Shown: positions 15,001-26,009, counted from the first letter of the stretch. The stretch: DNA of 64,000 nt from Salvelinus alpinus (GCF_045679555.1 NC_092096.1:20188688-20252687); one strand, 5' to 3'. A program made the numbers and translations. The notes: generated by a model from the letters alone, not told the origin.

Positions 15001-15943
15001 CAGTGACACTAGCAAGAGCAGTGATACTAGCAAGAGCAGTGATACTAGCCAGAGCAGTGACAGTGATACTAGCCAGAGCAGTGATACTAGCCAGAGCAGT
15101 GACACTAGCCAGAGCAGTGACAGTGATACTAGCATGAGCAGTGATACTAGCCAGAGCAGTGATACTAGCCAGAGCAGTGACAGTGATACTAGCAAGAGCA
15201 GTGACAGTGATACTAGAAAGAGCAGTGATACTAGCAAGAGCAGTGATACTAGCAAGAGCAGTGACACCAGCCAGAGCAGTGATACCATCCAGAGCAGTGA
15301 GTGATACTAGCAAGAGCAGTGATACTAGCCAGAGCAGTGATACTAGCCAGAGCAGTGATACTAGCCAGAGCAGTGATACTAGCAAGAGCAGTGATACTAG
15401 CCAGAGCAGTGATACTTGCCAGAGCAGTGACAGTGATACTAGCATGAGCAGTGACAGTGATACTATCAAAAGCAGTGATACTAGCCAGAGCAGTGACAGT
15501 GATACTAGCAAGAGCAGTGACACTAGCCAGAGTAGTGATACTAGCCAGAGTAGTGATACTAGCCAGAGCAGTGATACTAGCCAGAGCAGTGGCAGTGATA
15601 CTAGCCAGAGCAGTGGCAGTGATACTAGCCAGAGCAGTGATACTAGCCAGAGCAGTGGCAGTGATACTAGCCAGAGCAGTGACAGTGATACTAGCAATAG
15701 CAGTGATACTAGCCAGAGCAGTGATACTAGCCAGAGCAGTGACAGTGATACCATGCAGAGCAGTGGCAGTGAGAGTGATACTATCAAAAGCAGTGATACT
15801 AGCCAGAGCAGTGACAGTGATACTATCAAAAGCAGTGATACTAGCCAGAGCAGTGACAGTAATACTATCAAAAGCAGTGACACTGGGCAGAGCAGTGATA
15901 CTAGGCAGAGCAGTGACAGTGACACTAGCCAGAGCGATCTAAC
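1..15943 (+). repeat. Giant 18/24-bp tandem array (SSDTSQ / SSDSDTSQ)
   Basis: The whole stretch is built from an 18-bp unit (agcagtgatactagccag) and a 24-bp unit that adds agtgac. One plus-strand frame reads SSDTSQ and SSDSDTSQ, with the last residue varying Q, K, M or H. A second plus frame (AVILAR) and two minus frames (LASITA, WLVSLL) are also open, so ORFs of 600-2,250 codons arise on both strands. Higher-order structure is visible. A 4-bp GTGA duplication that makes SSE-stop recurs near 3200, 7206, 10432, 11887, 13672 and 15302. GGC-rich blocks (SSGSDTSQ x3-5) recur at 324, 1624, 4100, 5372, 5998, 8472, 9118 and 14745. The left end is outside the window. I see no introns, signal peptide or non-repetitive coding flank. 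It is most likely a minisatellite. A serine/aspartate-rich phosphoprotein exon (dentin-sialophosphoprotein-like) is the alternative but is weakened by the recurrent frameshift. Confidence 0.9.
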
Positions 15944-16088
15944 CAAAGAAACGGTAATGGAGTCCAGGTGAGTCCAATGATGCGCTGCTGAGCATGATGG
16001 TGGGCACAACGATGGTGACAGGTGTGCGTAATGAAGGCAGTCTTGCACCATTGAGTGCAAAAGAGGGAGAGCTGGAGCAGGCGTGACA
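15944..16088 (-). mobile_element. LTR-end fragment flanking the tandem array
   Basis: Read on the minus strand from 16088, this begins TGTCACGCCTGCTCC and carries the segments CATTACGCACACCTGTCACC and GGACTCACCTGGACTCC. The same segments occur in the same order in the 5' LTR at 63165-63474. About 145 bp of the LTR is present before the sequence changes to the SSDTSQ array. The array therefore begins inside, or has replaced, the rest of an LTR of this family. No target duplication can be checked because the other end lies outside the window. Confidence 0.7.
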
Positions 16089-16099
16089 GGGTCAGTACC

Positions 16100-16275
16100 T
16101 TCTTTCTGTGTCAGACTGAAGCGTTGAAGAGTAGTTAGTGATCACTTTGCACATAGATCCAACGTCTGTGCCAAGCACAGACAGGTTCTAAATATAAAGA
16201 TTTCCCCTGAAATAACCTTGTGTACTTATCTGGTATATCAACCAGCAAAAATACAGGTGAACTTTCTGCATAGGG
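16100..16275 (+). repeat. Duplicated block, third copy (GIMAP-neighbourhood type)
   Basis: The segment from GTCAGACTGAAGCGTTGAAG through ACATAGATCCAACGTCTGTG to ATATCAACCAGC matches, with substitutions and gaps, the blocks near 20710-21000 and 43040-43180. Here the 36-bp repeat found in the other two copies is reduced to about one unit (GGTTCTAAATATAAAGATTT). From 16276 to the solo LTR there is only A+T-rich sequence without a recognisable gene. Confidence 0.6.
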
Positions 16276-16483
16276 ATTTCACCTATTCAATAAACAGCAA
16301 TTACTTTTGTATGTTTTTACTTCGTCTATTTTCTATGAATTCGTATTAATTGTATTTAAAAAATACTTTGTTAATTTCAATTACTTTCCAACCCATATCA
16401 GTTGTATAAATACAACCAACTGTTATTGGTTCACGGACCTCGCCTACAAATCATGACAAATAGCTTTGTATTTTTTGACTTTG

Positions 16484-16823
16484 TGTCACGAACAGCGTCA
16501 GGGTGGAAATGACCGGACCAAGGTGCAGCGGTGTGAGCGTACATTTTCTTTTAATGTTATAAATGTCACCAACAAAACAAGAAACAACAGTGAAACTGAC
16601 TAGGGCTATACAAACAACTACCCACAACTAAGGTGGAAAAACAGGCTGCCTAAGTATGATTCCCAATCAGAGACAACGATAGACAGCTGTCCCTGATTGA
16701 GAACCATACCCGGCCAAAACATAGAAACAGAAAACATAGAAATAAACTAGAATGCCCACCCTAGTCACACTCTGGCCTAACCAAAATAGAGAATAAAAGC
16801 CTCTCTTTGGCCAGGGTGTGACA
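16484..16823 (-). mobile_element. Solo LTR, TSD CTTTG
   Basis: A 340-bp sequence with ends TGTCACG/CGTGACA sits between 5-bp direct repeats CTTTG (16479-16483 and 16824-16828). It is read on the minus strand, where its body (GGTGGGCATTCTAG, TCTCTGATTGGGAATCATA) resembles the LTR at 36148-36548. A minus-strand poly(A) signal ATTAAA (16555-16550) is followed by ATG at 16544-16542 and an open frame MYAHTAAPWS... to the LTR end. The absence of an internal region and second LTR indicates LTR-LTR recombination. Confidence 0.9.
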
Positions 16824-16828
16824 CTTTG

Positions 16829-17700
16829 TCTATTTTCTATTCATTTTAATTGACTTTATGTTAAAAAAAAAATACTTCAGGTGCATCTATGTCAACAGAC
16901 ACAACAGACATTCAAAAGGCCTTGTGAACTTTCATTAATACTTGATTTGAAAATATTTCAAAAATACTTCCTTAAATTAGTTCTATTGGGGGTCCAAGAT
17001 AGAGGTCTATAAGTTTTTTTGCAGGACGCCAACGATATGGCTTCCCACGAGTGCTAAATATGGAAAATCATCACAATGCAGTGATCATTCACTTTTGATT
17101 ACATCAACTTTGAGTTGAAGTTTGATAGCGAACTACTCAAAAACAACTCTCCTTTGTGCAGTATGCCCGTCTATTGAATATGAAAAACCATAAATAGAAA
17201 GGCCAGATTATTTATTTATTTAACAGGGACAATGCCCATCAATCAACATTTCTGTCAATGTGACAGATTTTGCCAGGTGGATAGTTTTTATCCGCCAGAT
17301 AAGAGAGAGACATTTAGCACCACAAATAATTTACATTAAAAAAGTCCATAAATGGGATTTAAAATAATAATTGTGAAAAAGAAAATACACTAAATATAAA
17401 CAACCAAATAGTACAAACAGCAACAAATGTGTTCACATTATATTCGCAATATGTAATAATTAAGTATATATAGCATGCCTTATGATGCTTAAAGAACAAC
17501 AGTTGTTAGTTATTCATTACTTTATTGTTGATAATAATTTGTTGGTAAAAGATACCATTCCCATGTATTTTGACATTCCAGAGACATTTGCGATTAACCT
17601 ATCGACAACATATATATAGTATAACTGAAAATAAATACAGCATAAATGTTGTCATATTTACATACAATGTTTATTTATTGGAAAAAAACATGTAAATTTC
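16829..17700. other. Intergenic, no gene seen
   Basis: A+T-rich sequence downstream of the minus-strand GIMAP copy. A dispersed-repeat-like patch lies around 17205-17330 (TTATTTATTTAACAGGGACA and a short inverted CAGG-rich motif). No ORF, splice pattern or RNA gene is supported. The last part probably holds the GIMAP 3' untranslated region. Confidence 0.5.
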
Positions 17701-17721
17701 ATGTTGGTGTAAATGTTATCC

Positions 17722-18454
17722 TTAATCTACATGGTGATGGTCATAGATCCCTTCCACTGCCACCAATTCATCAATCTTCTTGACCAGCTCAACAACTTGA
17801 TCTCTGCTCCAGCTTTTATTGTTGAAAACATGGTATCTGCCAGAACAGCGACGTATGATTTCTTTAAGATCTGGATGACCATCACGTACAAAGTCTTGTA
17901 TTGTTTTTTTCCCAAGTCCATCACCATAAGTAAAGAGCACAATCATGTGCTTGTAGACCTGTGGAAAGAGTTCCTCCAAGATCTCCACAGATCTCTGATC
18001 AATGTCTTTCCATGTCCCCAACCTCATCACCATCAGGAAGGCATGAGGACCAGGGGATGCGACTTCAAGACTCTTCAGTATCTCTCTTTGGATATACAGT
18101 CTTTTCCTACTACCATCTGTGTCTAACACTCCTGGTGTGTCCACCACATTTAACCATCTGTTTTCTCTAACCTTTTCTTCCCTACATTTATCAGTCACTG
18201 AGGTAGACAGTGGTAATGATGTAAACACTTCTTTGCCCAGAATGTTGTTTCCACTTGAACTTTAACCAGATCCAGTTTTTCCAATCAACACAATTCTCAG
18301 GTCATGACCTGCAAACATTATACATTGTTAATGATCAAAACCAGTAAAGAAATGTACAGGATCTGAACTGCAAAGTTACAATCAATCAATTCTCACCTGC
18401 AGGCACTTCAGGCTCAGGTTTTTCAGGCTCTGGCTTTGAGGAAAATAAACCCAT
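17722..18454 (-). pseudogene. GIMAP/AIG1-type GTPase with stop codon in the P-loop
   Basis: Two exons are visible: exon 1 at 18454-18397 (MGLFSSKPEPEKPEPEVPA, donor GTGAGA) and exon 2 at 18308-17722 (acceptor TTTGCAG). Joined, they keep frame and would encode 214 residues, a normal AIG1 G-domain length. Exon 2 reads RIVLIGKTGSG, then TAA (18264-18262) where the G1 motif GxxxxGKS needs its lysine, then SSSGNNILG. Downstream, the G3 motif DTPG (VVDTPGVLDTD), the GIMAP conserved segment (LMVMRLGTWKDID), the G4-region FTYGD and the G5-region RYHVFNNK are intact with no other lesion. AIG1 GTPases bind GTP on intracellular membranes and regulate lymphocyte survival; this copy should give only a 34-residue peptide. 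A recent nonsense mutation or a sequencing error (AAA to TAA) is the main alternative. It lies head to head with the copy at 18896. Confidence 0.85.
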
Positions 18455-18895
18455 TGTCTTGATGAAGTTAAATGAATGAAGAGAAACTGCTTTTTCCAAT
18501 GTTATATCCCCCAAGTTGTCTTAGAACCGCCCACTCAACCTGCCTTATCTCTGTACAATACAGTATATAAGGAAGTTGTAGAACTCTTTCAGATTTTTAC
18601 AGACCATGTGCTGAAGGCCAACCCATGTACTTTTTTTCGGCCAAGTCTATGATTGTTCGAAAAGTGGAAGTCTATTGAAAAAAGTATTGAAACTTTCCTC
18701 ACATTGAACTTGTCAATGAACAGATAACTAATGAATCGACCAATGGGAAAAGTCAGAGTACCTGTAGTTAGATATTATTCAGTGTGAGATGTATAACTGT
18801 AATGAATACCCAGTGTGAATAAGGTTCCATCCTTTTCTCTTTTCAGGCGTTTTGTATCTGTGACAAGCAGTTTCTGGCGAAACAAGAAGAGGAAC
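18455..18895. promoter_or_regulatory. Putative shared promoter between divergent GIMAP copies
   Basis: The 441 bp between the two divergent start codons contain one TATA-like element, TATATAA at 18564-18570, which also reads TTATATA on the other strand. A GGGCGG box occurs on the minus strand near 18530. On the plus side a pyrimidine-rich 3' splice site (CTTTTCTCTTTTCAG, AG at 18845-18846) suggests that the exon holding the plus-strand ATG is preceded by a 5' non-coding exon. This is inference from motifs only; transcription starts are unknown. Confidence 0.35.
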
Positions 18896-19786
18896 ATGTC
18901 ACACAGTAAGTGTAACTTTTTAAATGATTAAACCTACCATTATAATGTCAATTTATTTACACATTCATGTAGTTTTATTTAACAGTTATAGGGGTAATGC
19001 CTTATTTAGCTGTTTGTAGAATATTTCCTCGACATTAGACATTTCTCCTTGCGAGTTCTCACATAATTGTTTGCTATTCTAATTGTTTAATCAGGTGAAA
19101 ATGATCCTGGTCAAGAGAAACATGAAAGCAACATGTTGAACATCATGTTGCTGGGACATGCAGGCACTGGAAAGAGTGCGAGTGGAAACACAATCATTGG
19201 AACAAACTGTTTTGGATCATATGTAAGCTCTGTAGCTGTTACAACAAAGTGTCAGGTAGGACAGGGGAAGTTATTTGGGACAGAAGTTAGGGTCATTGAT
19301 ACCCCTGACTTCTTCCATGAATGTGTTAAAAAATCCGATGAAGATTGTAAAAAGCTCTGTGGGGTTGAGTCTAGTGTGTACTTATTGGTCCTTCGGATTG
19401 ACCGATTCACAGAGGGTGAGAGAGGGATACTAGAACAATTGGAAGAAGCCTTGGGTGAAATCAGAGAGAAAACGATTGTCCTCTTCACTTTTGGAGAGCA
19501 ACTGACAAATATCACCTTGGATGACTATATCAGAAAAGCAGAACCTCATCTGAATGATATTCTAATACACTGCGGGAACAGGTATCATCTGTTCAAAAAC
19601 ACAGAACCAGACCGTCAGCAAGTAGTGAGTCTGATGGAGAAGATACGCAAACTCCTGGGCCAGGATAACATGTTCCCAGATTTGAGAAAGCCCTCTCTAT
19701 GCAGTCCGTTAAGGTTAGGGTTAGGGTTAGGGTTAGGGTTAGGGTTAGTGATTGTGAGAGGAATTGTGGGAGTAATCATTTCTTAA
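18896..19786 (+). CDS. GIMAP/AIG1-type GTPase, apparently intact
   Basis: Exon 1 coding part is 18896-18905 (ATGTCACACA, donor GTAAGT) and exon 2 is 19095-19786 (acceptor TTTAATCAG). The phase is consistent and gives about 233 residues. The G domain reads, in order: G1 GHAGTGKSASGN (P-loop lysine and serine present), G2 threonine in VAVTTKCQ, G3 DTPD in place of the usual DTPG, the GIMAP-specific segment LLVLRIDRFTEGER, a G4-region FTFGEQL and G5-region RYHLFKN. The last ~25 residues are hydrophobic and are partly encoded by telomere-type repeats (LGLGLGLGL), ending VIVRGIVGVIIS. A hydrophobic tail is known in some GIMAPs and anchors them to organelle membranes, so this tail could act as an anchor. 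An earlier alternative start at 19133 lies immediately before the G1 strand and is less likely. The paralogue identity is not resolved. Confidence 0.8.
19715..19750 (+). repeat. Telomere-type (TTAGGG)5 inside a coding exon
   Basis: Five perfect TTAGGG units (19715-19744) followed by TTAGTG. They are in frame with the GIMAP exon, reading Leu-Gly repeats (TTAGGG = LG). The array is short and interstitial. Confidence 0.9.
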
Positions 19787-19879
19787 TTTTAATATGACAT
19801 GAAAACTTTCAGCTAAATGAGTAACTGCATTCATTCTAGAGTCCCGTTTCACTGTTTATAGCTTATAGCTGCTGACAGC

Positions 19880-20045
19880 AGTGGCAGTTAGCCCAGAGGT
19901 TAAGAGCGTTGGGCCAGTAACTGAAAGGTTACTGGTTTGATTCCCTGAGTTGACTAGGTGAAACATCTGTCAATGTACCCTTGAGCAAGACACTTAACCA
20001 TACTTGCTCTCGATAAGCGTGTCTGTTTAAATGTGGCAGGTATTG
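19880..20045 (+). mobile_element. Diverged tRNA-derived SINE
   Basis: Contains a degenerate tRNA-like promoter body: GTTAGCCCAGAGGTTAAGAG (A-box region), GGTTTGATTCCC (B-box-like) and the downstream CACTTAACC block seen in the other SINEs at 25712 and 34431. The 3' tail is lost or unrecognisable. Confidence 0.65.
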
Positions 20046-20129
20046 AGAATGAAGTATGCTTGGTGTATTTTCTTTAAACCATATTGTTTACATTTTGTGA
20101 CTTGTTTTATTGTTGTTTAAAAAAGATCA

Positions 20130-21010
20130 ATTATTTTAGGTATAAGACACCACCATTCTTCTGTTATGATAATTAATGTTTAATTTCTGTCATCACTAAA
20201 CCAATGTTTATGGTGGAAACAAGAAGACTCACTAATTACTTACATTTATTCCCTGCTGTTTAATCACAAAATATCGAACTCAATTTGTTTCAGAAGGAAA
20301 TTAAATGTTAATAATATAAATGTAAAATGTGATGTATTAAAGTAACCCTGAGGAAGCACTGTCCACAAATCTCTTCTATGTGAATCAAGCATGTACATCA
20401 GGAGATAAAATATTTTATAACAATATTTAGCATCTGAGTCTCTTTTGAGTCTTATTTACTGTTATTCAGTTGTTTTTTAATAGGCTTTTTAAAACAATGC
20501 CCTGCAAATTTATGACATAACAATGAGACTGTATTACAGCAGCATATGAAGCGAAGAGGCATTATTTTCACCACAGAGAATTACAGCATTCAATATAGCA
20601 ATTGGCTGACACTCTATACTACTGCTCGGTTTGGGTTCTGATTAGCTCTTCCACTGACCCTTGAACAAGGGGTCAGTCCCCCCAATAGACCTCTCTCCAC
20701 CTGTGGATGGAATGTCAGACTGAAGCATTGAGGAGTTTTGATTGTGATAATCTTGCGCATAGATCCAATGTCTCTCCCAAGTCATCTGTTAAACACAGCC
20801 CAAACAGGTTCTCCACCTTCGCACCCCGTCTGTTTATGATAGAAATACAGATTTCCTAAAATAAAATATTCTAAATATAACAAAAAGATTTACATGAAAT
20901 AACAGGTTCTGAATATACAAATAATCTACATGAAGTAACAGGTTCTGTGACTTTGTGACCTGACCTCATGTGCTTATCAGGGATATCAACCAGTAGACTT
21001 ATAGGTGAAT
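20130..21010 (+). repeat. Segmental duplication copy A
   Basis: Colinear with 42300-43180 over several hundred bases. Shared anchors include AAACCAATGTTTATGGTGGA, CAATTTGTT.CAGAAGGAAAT, CCTGAGGAAGC, GCTCTTCCACTGA.CCTTGAACAA and ACATAGATCCAATGTCT. Where copy B (43170-44090) has about 25 units of a 36-bp repeat, this copy has only about two imperfect units before the shared GTTCTGTGACTTTGTGA end. No coding exon was recognised in the block. Confidence 0.75.
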
Positions 21011-21689
21011 GATCTGTATTAAACAAGACACTCCTTTTCTTTCTGTCTTTCAGAAATCCTCAACTTTAAATAATCTGTTAGCATCCAGAGACTTTGCCAA
21101 CTCCTTCATCCATCTCTACTGTTTAACCTTCTTTAACCTTCTTTAACCTGCTCTGCTTGGCTAACTGAGAATCATTCATGGCCTATTTTCTTATAAGGAC
21201 CATTTGTTATAGAGCCTCTAACCTGATTACTTCTTCCCTCACTTCAAGCACAGCGTCATGCCAGACAGTCTTATTGCCACTATGCCCTCTACAGGTGAAC
21301 TAGACACACTGCTACTGACTCACACAGACACACACATGCACTAAAATAGATGAACATTTTTAAATAACTCACTCTAAAAGGATTTATCTTCACCATTCCA
21401 GAACTCAATAGCAGTCCTGACCCTAAATAAAGACTTATATTGAATTAATTTACACTTTATTTTTCAGACCATGAATAGGGAACGTCTACACACTGGATAA
21501 GATGACTTATCACAATATGACTCAAAGTGAAAGTGACTTTGAATAAAACACAGAACCACTCTGGCCATTGCTCTTAATATTCCTGTGACTCTTGAGAACT
21601 AGTCTAATCTTAAATTGTTTCCTAATACATCACTTATTATTATGGTCCCCGTTGTAGGAAATTATGTGCCATCCATGTACCCGTATATT

Positions 21690-22013
21690 TACAGACGTGT
21701 ACTGTGGCTTATATTAAACAGTGTAAACTGGGTGGCTCGAGCCCTGAATGCAGATTGGCTGACAGCCATGGTATATCAGACCGTATACCACAAGTATGAC
21801 AAAACATTTATTTGTACTCTTCTAATTACGTTGGTAACCAGTTTATAATAGCAATAAGGCACCTCAGGGTTTGTTGTATATGGCCAAAAAAACATGACTA
21901 AGGGCTGTATCCAGGCTGTATACTCCGTGTTGCATCGTCCCTAAGAAAATCTCTTAGCCGTGGTATATTGGTCATATACCACACCCCCTCGTGCCTTATT
22001 GCTTAAGTAAGCT
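21690..22013 (+). mobile_element. Non-autonomous DNA-transposon-like repeat
   Basis: A compact block with internal inverted symmetry: GGTATATCAGACCGTATACC near 21770 and GGTATATTGGTCATATACC near 21962, with AATAAGGCACC/CCTTATT pairing. It encodes nothing. I judge it a dispersed MITE-like repeat from style; terminal inverted repeats and a target duplication were not pinned down. Confidence 0.45.
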
Positions 22014-22177
22014 ATTGTATTATCTATGCTCCATGTGGTATGAGTCAATAACCACTAATGGGAACAGCTTGATTTGTTTCAGTTGTTTGAGTAACTATTT
22101 TGACTCTCCATTACCTTCTGCATCAGTGAGGACCTTCCCTCCATCATGTAGGTCTGGGGTACTCAACCTCTCACCCA

Positions 22178-22790
<613 letters not shown>

Positions 22791-22794
22791 CTTT

Positions 22795-23010
22795 TACCAA
22801 ATAGGGCTATTGTAAACGTGTACGCTGGGAGTCAGGAAGCAAGTACAGAGTGAATTTAATAATAAATGAAACAAGAAGCACGGGTAGCGTACAGACATGA
22901 AACACAGAAACAAAATCAATAACACCTGGGGAATGAACCAAAGGGAGTGACCGATATAGGGGAGGTAATCAGGAAGGTGATGGAGTCCTGGTGAGTGTCA
23001 TGAAGACACT
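22795..23010 (-). mobile_element. LTR fragment
   Basis: Read on the minus strand it contains CTCACCAGGACTCCATCACC, TCCCCTATATCGGTCACTCC and ends GCGTACACGTTTACA. The first segment matches the LTR pieces at 15944-16088 and 63165-63474, so it is a part of the same or a sister LTR family. Neither end has a target duplication that I could confirm. Confidence 0.55.
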
Positions 23011-23078
23011 CATTGTACATTTTTGACTACTTTACCTTTTACCTTTGGTGACAAATGTCTTTAAAGCCATTTTTCTCA

Positions 23079-23475
23079 GATTCACTGTTTCTGTAGACTG
23101 CTCTTTGCCTTTGTAGGGCAGTTCAGGTGGCTTCCTTGCCCTTAGTCTACCTCCTGTCCCTCATTTCAACATAAGCACCCCTTCCTGAAAATAATGGCAC
23201 TATACTTTGCTTCAACCTGTTCTGCCATTTGATGTCCTAAAAGATTATAATGTTCCATTGTGGTTATCCAAAACGATGACAAGATTGTTCAGACATTCAT
23301 CATTCAGGACAGGGTTACTATCAAACAGATATGTTACATTTTTGGTTTGTCCCTAACGCATTTCCTGCTTGTAGCAGGGTGCGTTTACAGGAATCCTATT
23401 CGCTAACTATAAGTTACAGGATTTTATGAGAAAATGTCTATTCGCTGAGGGTTTGTAATGTCAAGGTGTCAAGTT
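23079..23475 (+). repeat. Duplicated block shared with 33781-33965 and 33160-33270
   Basis: 23079-23275 (TTCACTGTTTCTGTAGACTG, CTTGTAGGGCAGTTCAGG-like, CCTGTCCCTCAT.TCAACAT, AATGGCACTATACT) parallels 33781-33965, immediately upstream of the broken GIMAP copy. 23375-23470 (GTTTACAGGAATCC, GATTTTATGAGAAAATGTCT) parallels 33170-33270 and 36020-36110. The block order differs between copies, so the duplications have been shuffled. Confidence 0.65.
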
Positions 23476-23476
23476 T

Positions 23477-23629
<153 letters not shown>

Positions 23630-23694
23630 CTACAATTTCTCTAGCTGTCATATGACTTTATTAGTTTGCGCTTCCTTAAACTCTCTGGGGACAC

Positions 23695-25160
23695 AAACTC
23701 AGCAAAAAAAGAAACGACCTCTCACTGTCAACTGCGTTTATTTTCAGCAAACTTAACATGTGTAGATATTTGTATGAACACAACAAGATTCAACAATTGA
23801 GACATAAACTGAACAAGTTACACAGACATGTGACAAACAGAAATTGTAGAATGTGTCCCTGAACAATCGGGGGGTCAAAATCAAAAGTAACAGTCAGTAT
23901 CTGGTGTGGTCACCAGCTGCATTAAGTACAGCAGTGCATCTCCTCCTCATGGACTGCACCAAATTTGCCAGTTATTGCTGTGAGATTGTTACCCCACTCT
24001 TCCACCAAGGCACCTGCAAGTTCCCGGACATTTCTTGGGGGAATGTCACTAGCCCTCACCCTCCAATCCAACAGGTCCCAGACGTGCTCAATGGGATTGA
24101 GATCCGGGCTCTTCGCTGGCCATGGCAGAACACTGACTGAAATCACGCACAGAACGAGCAGTATGGCTGGTGGCATTGTCATGCTGGAGGGTCATGTCAG
24201 GATGAGCCTGGAGGAAGGGTACCACATGAGGGAGGAGGATGTCTTCCCTGTAACGCATAGCGTTGAGATTGAGCTTGCTGTCATTGCAGGCAGTCCGATG
24301 ATGCTGTGACACACCGCCCCAGACCATCCACCTCCAAATCGATTCCGCTCCAGAGTACAGGCCTCAGTGTAATGCTCATTCCTTAAACGATAAACGCGAA
24401 TTTGACCATCACCCCTGGTGAGACAAAACCGCGACTCGTCAGTGAAGAGCACTTTTTGCCAGTCCTGCCTGGTCCTGCGACGGTGGGTTTGTGCCCATAG
24501 GCAACGTTGTTGCCAGTGATGTCTGGTGAGGACCTGCCTTACAACAGGCCTACAAGCCCTCAGTTCAGCCTCTCTCAGCTTATTGCAAACAGTCTAAGCA
24601 CTGATGGAGGGATTGTGCGTTCCTGGTGTAACTCGGGCAGTTGTTCTTGCCATCCTGTACCTGTCCCGCAGGTGTGATGTTTGGATGTACTGACTCTGTG
24701 CAGGTGTTGTTACACGTGGTCTGCCACTGCGAGGACGATCAGCTGTCCATCCTGTCTCCCTGTAGAGCTGTCTTAGTCTCACAGTACGTACATTGCAATT
24801 TATTGCCCACATCTGCATTCCTCATGCCTCCTTGCAGCATGCCTAAGGCACGTTCACACAGATGAGCAGGGACCCTGTGCATCTTTCTTTTGGTGTTTTT
24901 CAGAGTCAGTAGAAAGGCCTCTTTAGTGTCATCAGTTTCTATAACTGTGACCTTAATTGCCTACTGTCTGTAAGCTGTAAGTGTCTTAACAACCGTTCTA
25001 CAGGTGCATGTTCATTAATTGTTTATGGTTCATTGAACACGCATGGGAAACAGTTTTTAAACCCTTTACAATGAAGATCTGTGAAGTTATTTGGATTTTT
25101 ATGAATTATCTTTGAAAGACAGGGTCCTGAAAAAGGGACGTTTATTTTTTTGCTGAGTTT
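23695..25160 (-). mobile_element. Tc1-like transposon with inactivated transposase
   Basis: The ends form inverted repeats, AAACTCAGCAAAAAAAGAAACG at 23695-23716 and its complement with one change ending at 25160. Element length (~1.47 kb) is normal for Tc1. The minus strand carries pieces of a DD34E transposase in the right order: helix-turn-helix/GRPR region (SGRPRVTT, about 24750), first aspartate (FTDESRF, about 24440), second aspartate (QHDNATSH, about 24200) and the last motif (SPDLNPIEHVWD, about 24100). These lie in different frames and are interrupted by stops, so the enzyme is dead. A TA target duplication is not evident at both edges. Confidence 0.88.
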
Positions 25161-25164
25161 ATCT

Positions 25165-25700
25165 CAAATTACATTTTAATGGGAATTTCCAGGTAATAAA
25201 AGGGAGAGCATTCGTTGGTAAAGTCAATCATAAATCTATCTGGTTCATTATAAGCTGCAACAGGGGGAAACCTATAGCCCAGAAGCAGAGAAAATGTCTA
25301 ACTGGCCTCTAGGAGACAGGCCCTGCATATCCTAATCAGACAGAACCAAATGTTCTGTGTCAGCTGCTGCAGAATCAACAGTGTTCATATAATGTCAATA
25401 TAATACAACAGTGAATAATCAGTGTGTCCTCAGACATACGTCCAGTCTGCTGTCAATCAATATTAACAGATAAGACAATAATCCATAGCATTCACTATCA
25501 AGTCTAGTGACCATCATACAAAACAGAGCTCACATACAAAACAGAGCATAAACATTTGTTTTATTCTGGTGATCCTGATCTCGTCTCGTGAGGACTTCCT
25601 GACCAAGGCCCTGCCTGACAAAGAGTACAGGGATATTGACTAGAAGGAGATTGCCTACTGTTCTTTTCATTTAACAAGTATGTACTACTACTACTAATAC
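25165..25700. other. No gene recognised
   Basis: Mixed sequence with an ACTACTACTAATACTAATAC short repeat near 25685-25710. No supported coding or RNA feature. Confidence 0.4.
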
Positions 25701-25711
25701 TAATACTACTA

Positions 25712-25965
25712 TGTAGCCTAGTGGTTAGAGCGTTGGGCCAGTAACTGAAAGGTTGCTGGATGGAATCCCGAGCTGACAAGGTTTAAACCTGTCATTCTAC
25801 CCCTGAGCAAGGCAGTTAACCCACTGTTCCCCGGGTGCCAAAAACGTGAATGTCGATTAAGGCAGCCCCGTGCACCTCTCCGTTTCAGAGAGGTTTGGTT
25901 AAATGCAGAAGACACACTTCAGTCGAAGGCATTCAGTTCTAATAGGTATCCCCCTTTCCCCTACT
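25712..25965 (+). mobile_element. tRNA-derived SINE
   Basis: Begins with a tRNA-like head (TAGCCTAGTGGTTAGAGCG, GGTTGCTGGATGGAATCCC) and continues through CTGACAAGG, AGGCAGTTAACCCACTGTTC and a distinct 3' body (AAGGCAGCCCCGTGCACCTC, TTAAATGCAGAAGACACACT, GTATCCCCCTTTCC). The head is shared with the SINE at 34431, but the tail differs, so it is a separate salmonid SINE type. Confidence 0.85.
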
Positions 25966-26009
25966 ACCACTACTAACGCATTTTAGTTATATAGCACAGT
26001 TTTTGGAGA

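Noticed and set aside
19715-19750. Chromosome end or telomere fusion
   Set aside because: Only five units, embedded in a coding exon with normal sequence on both sides.
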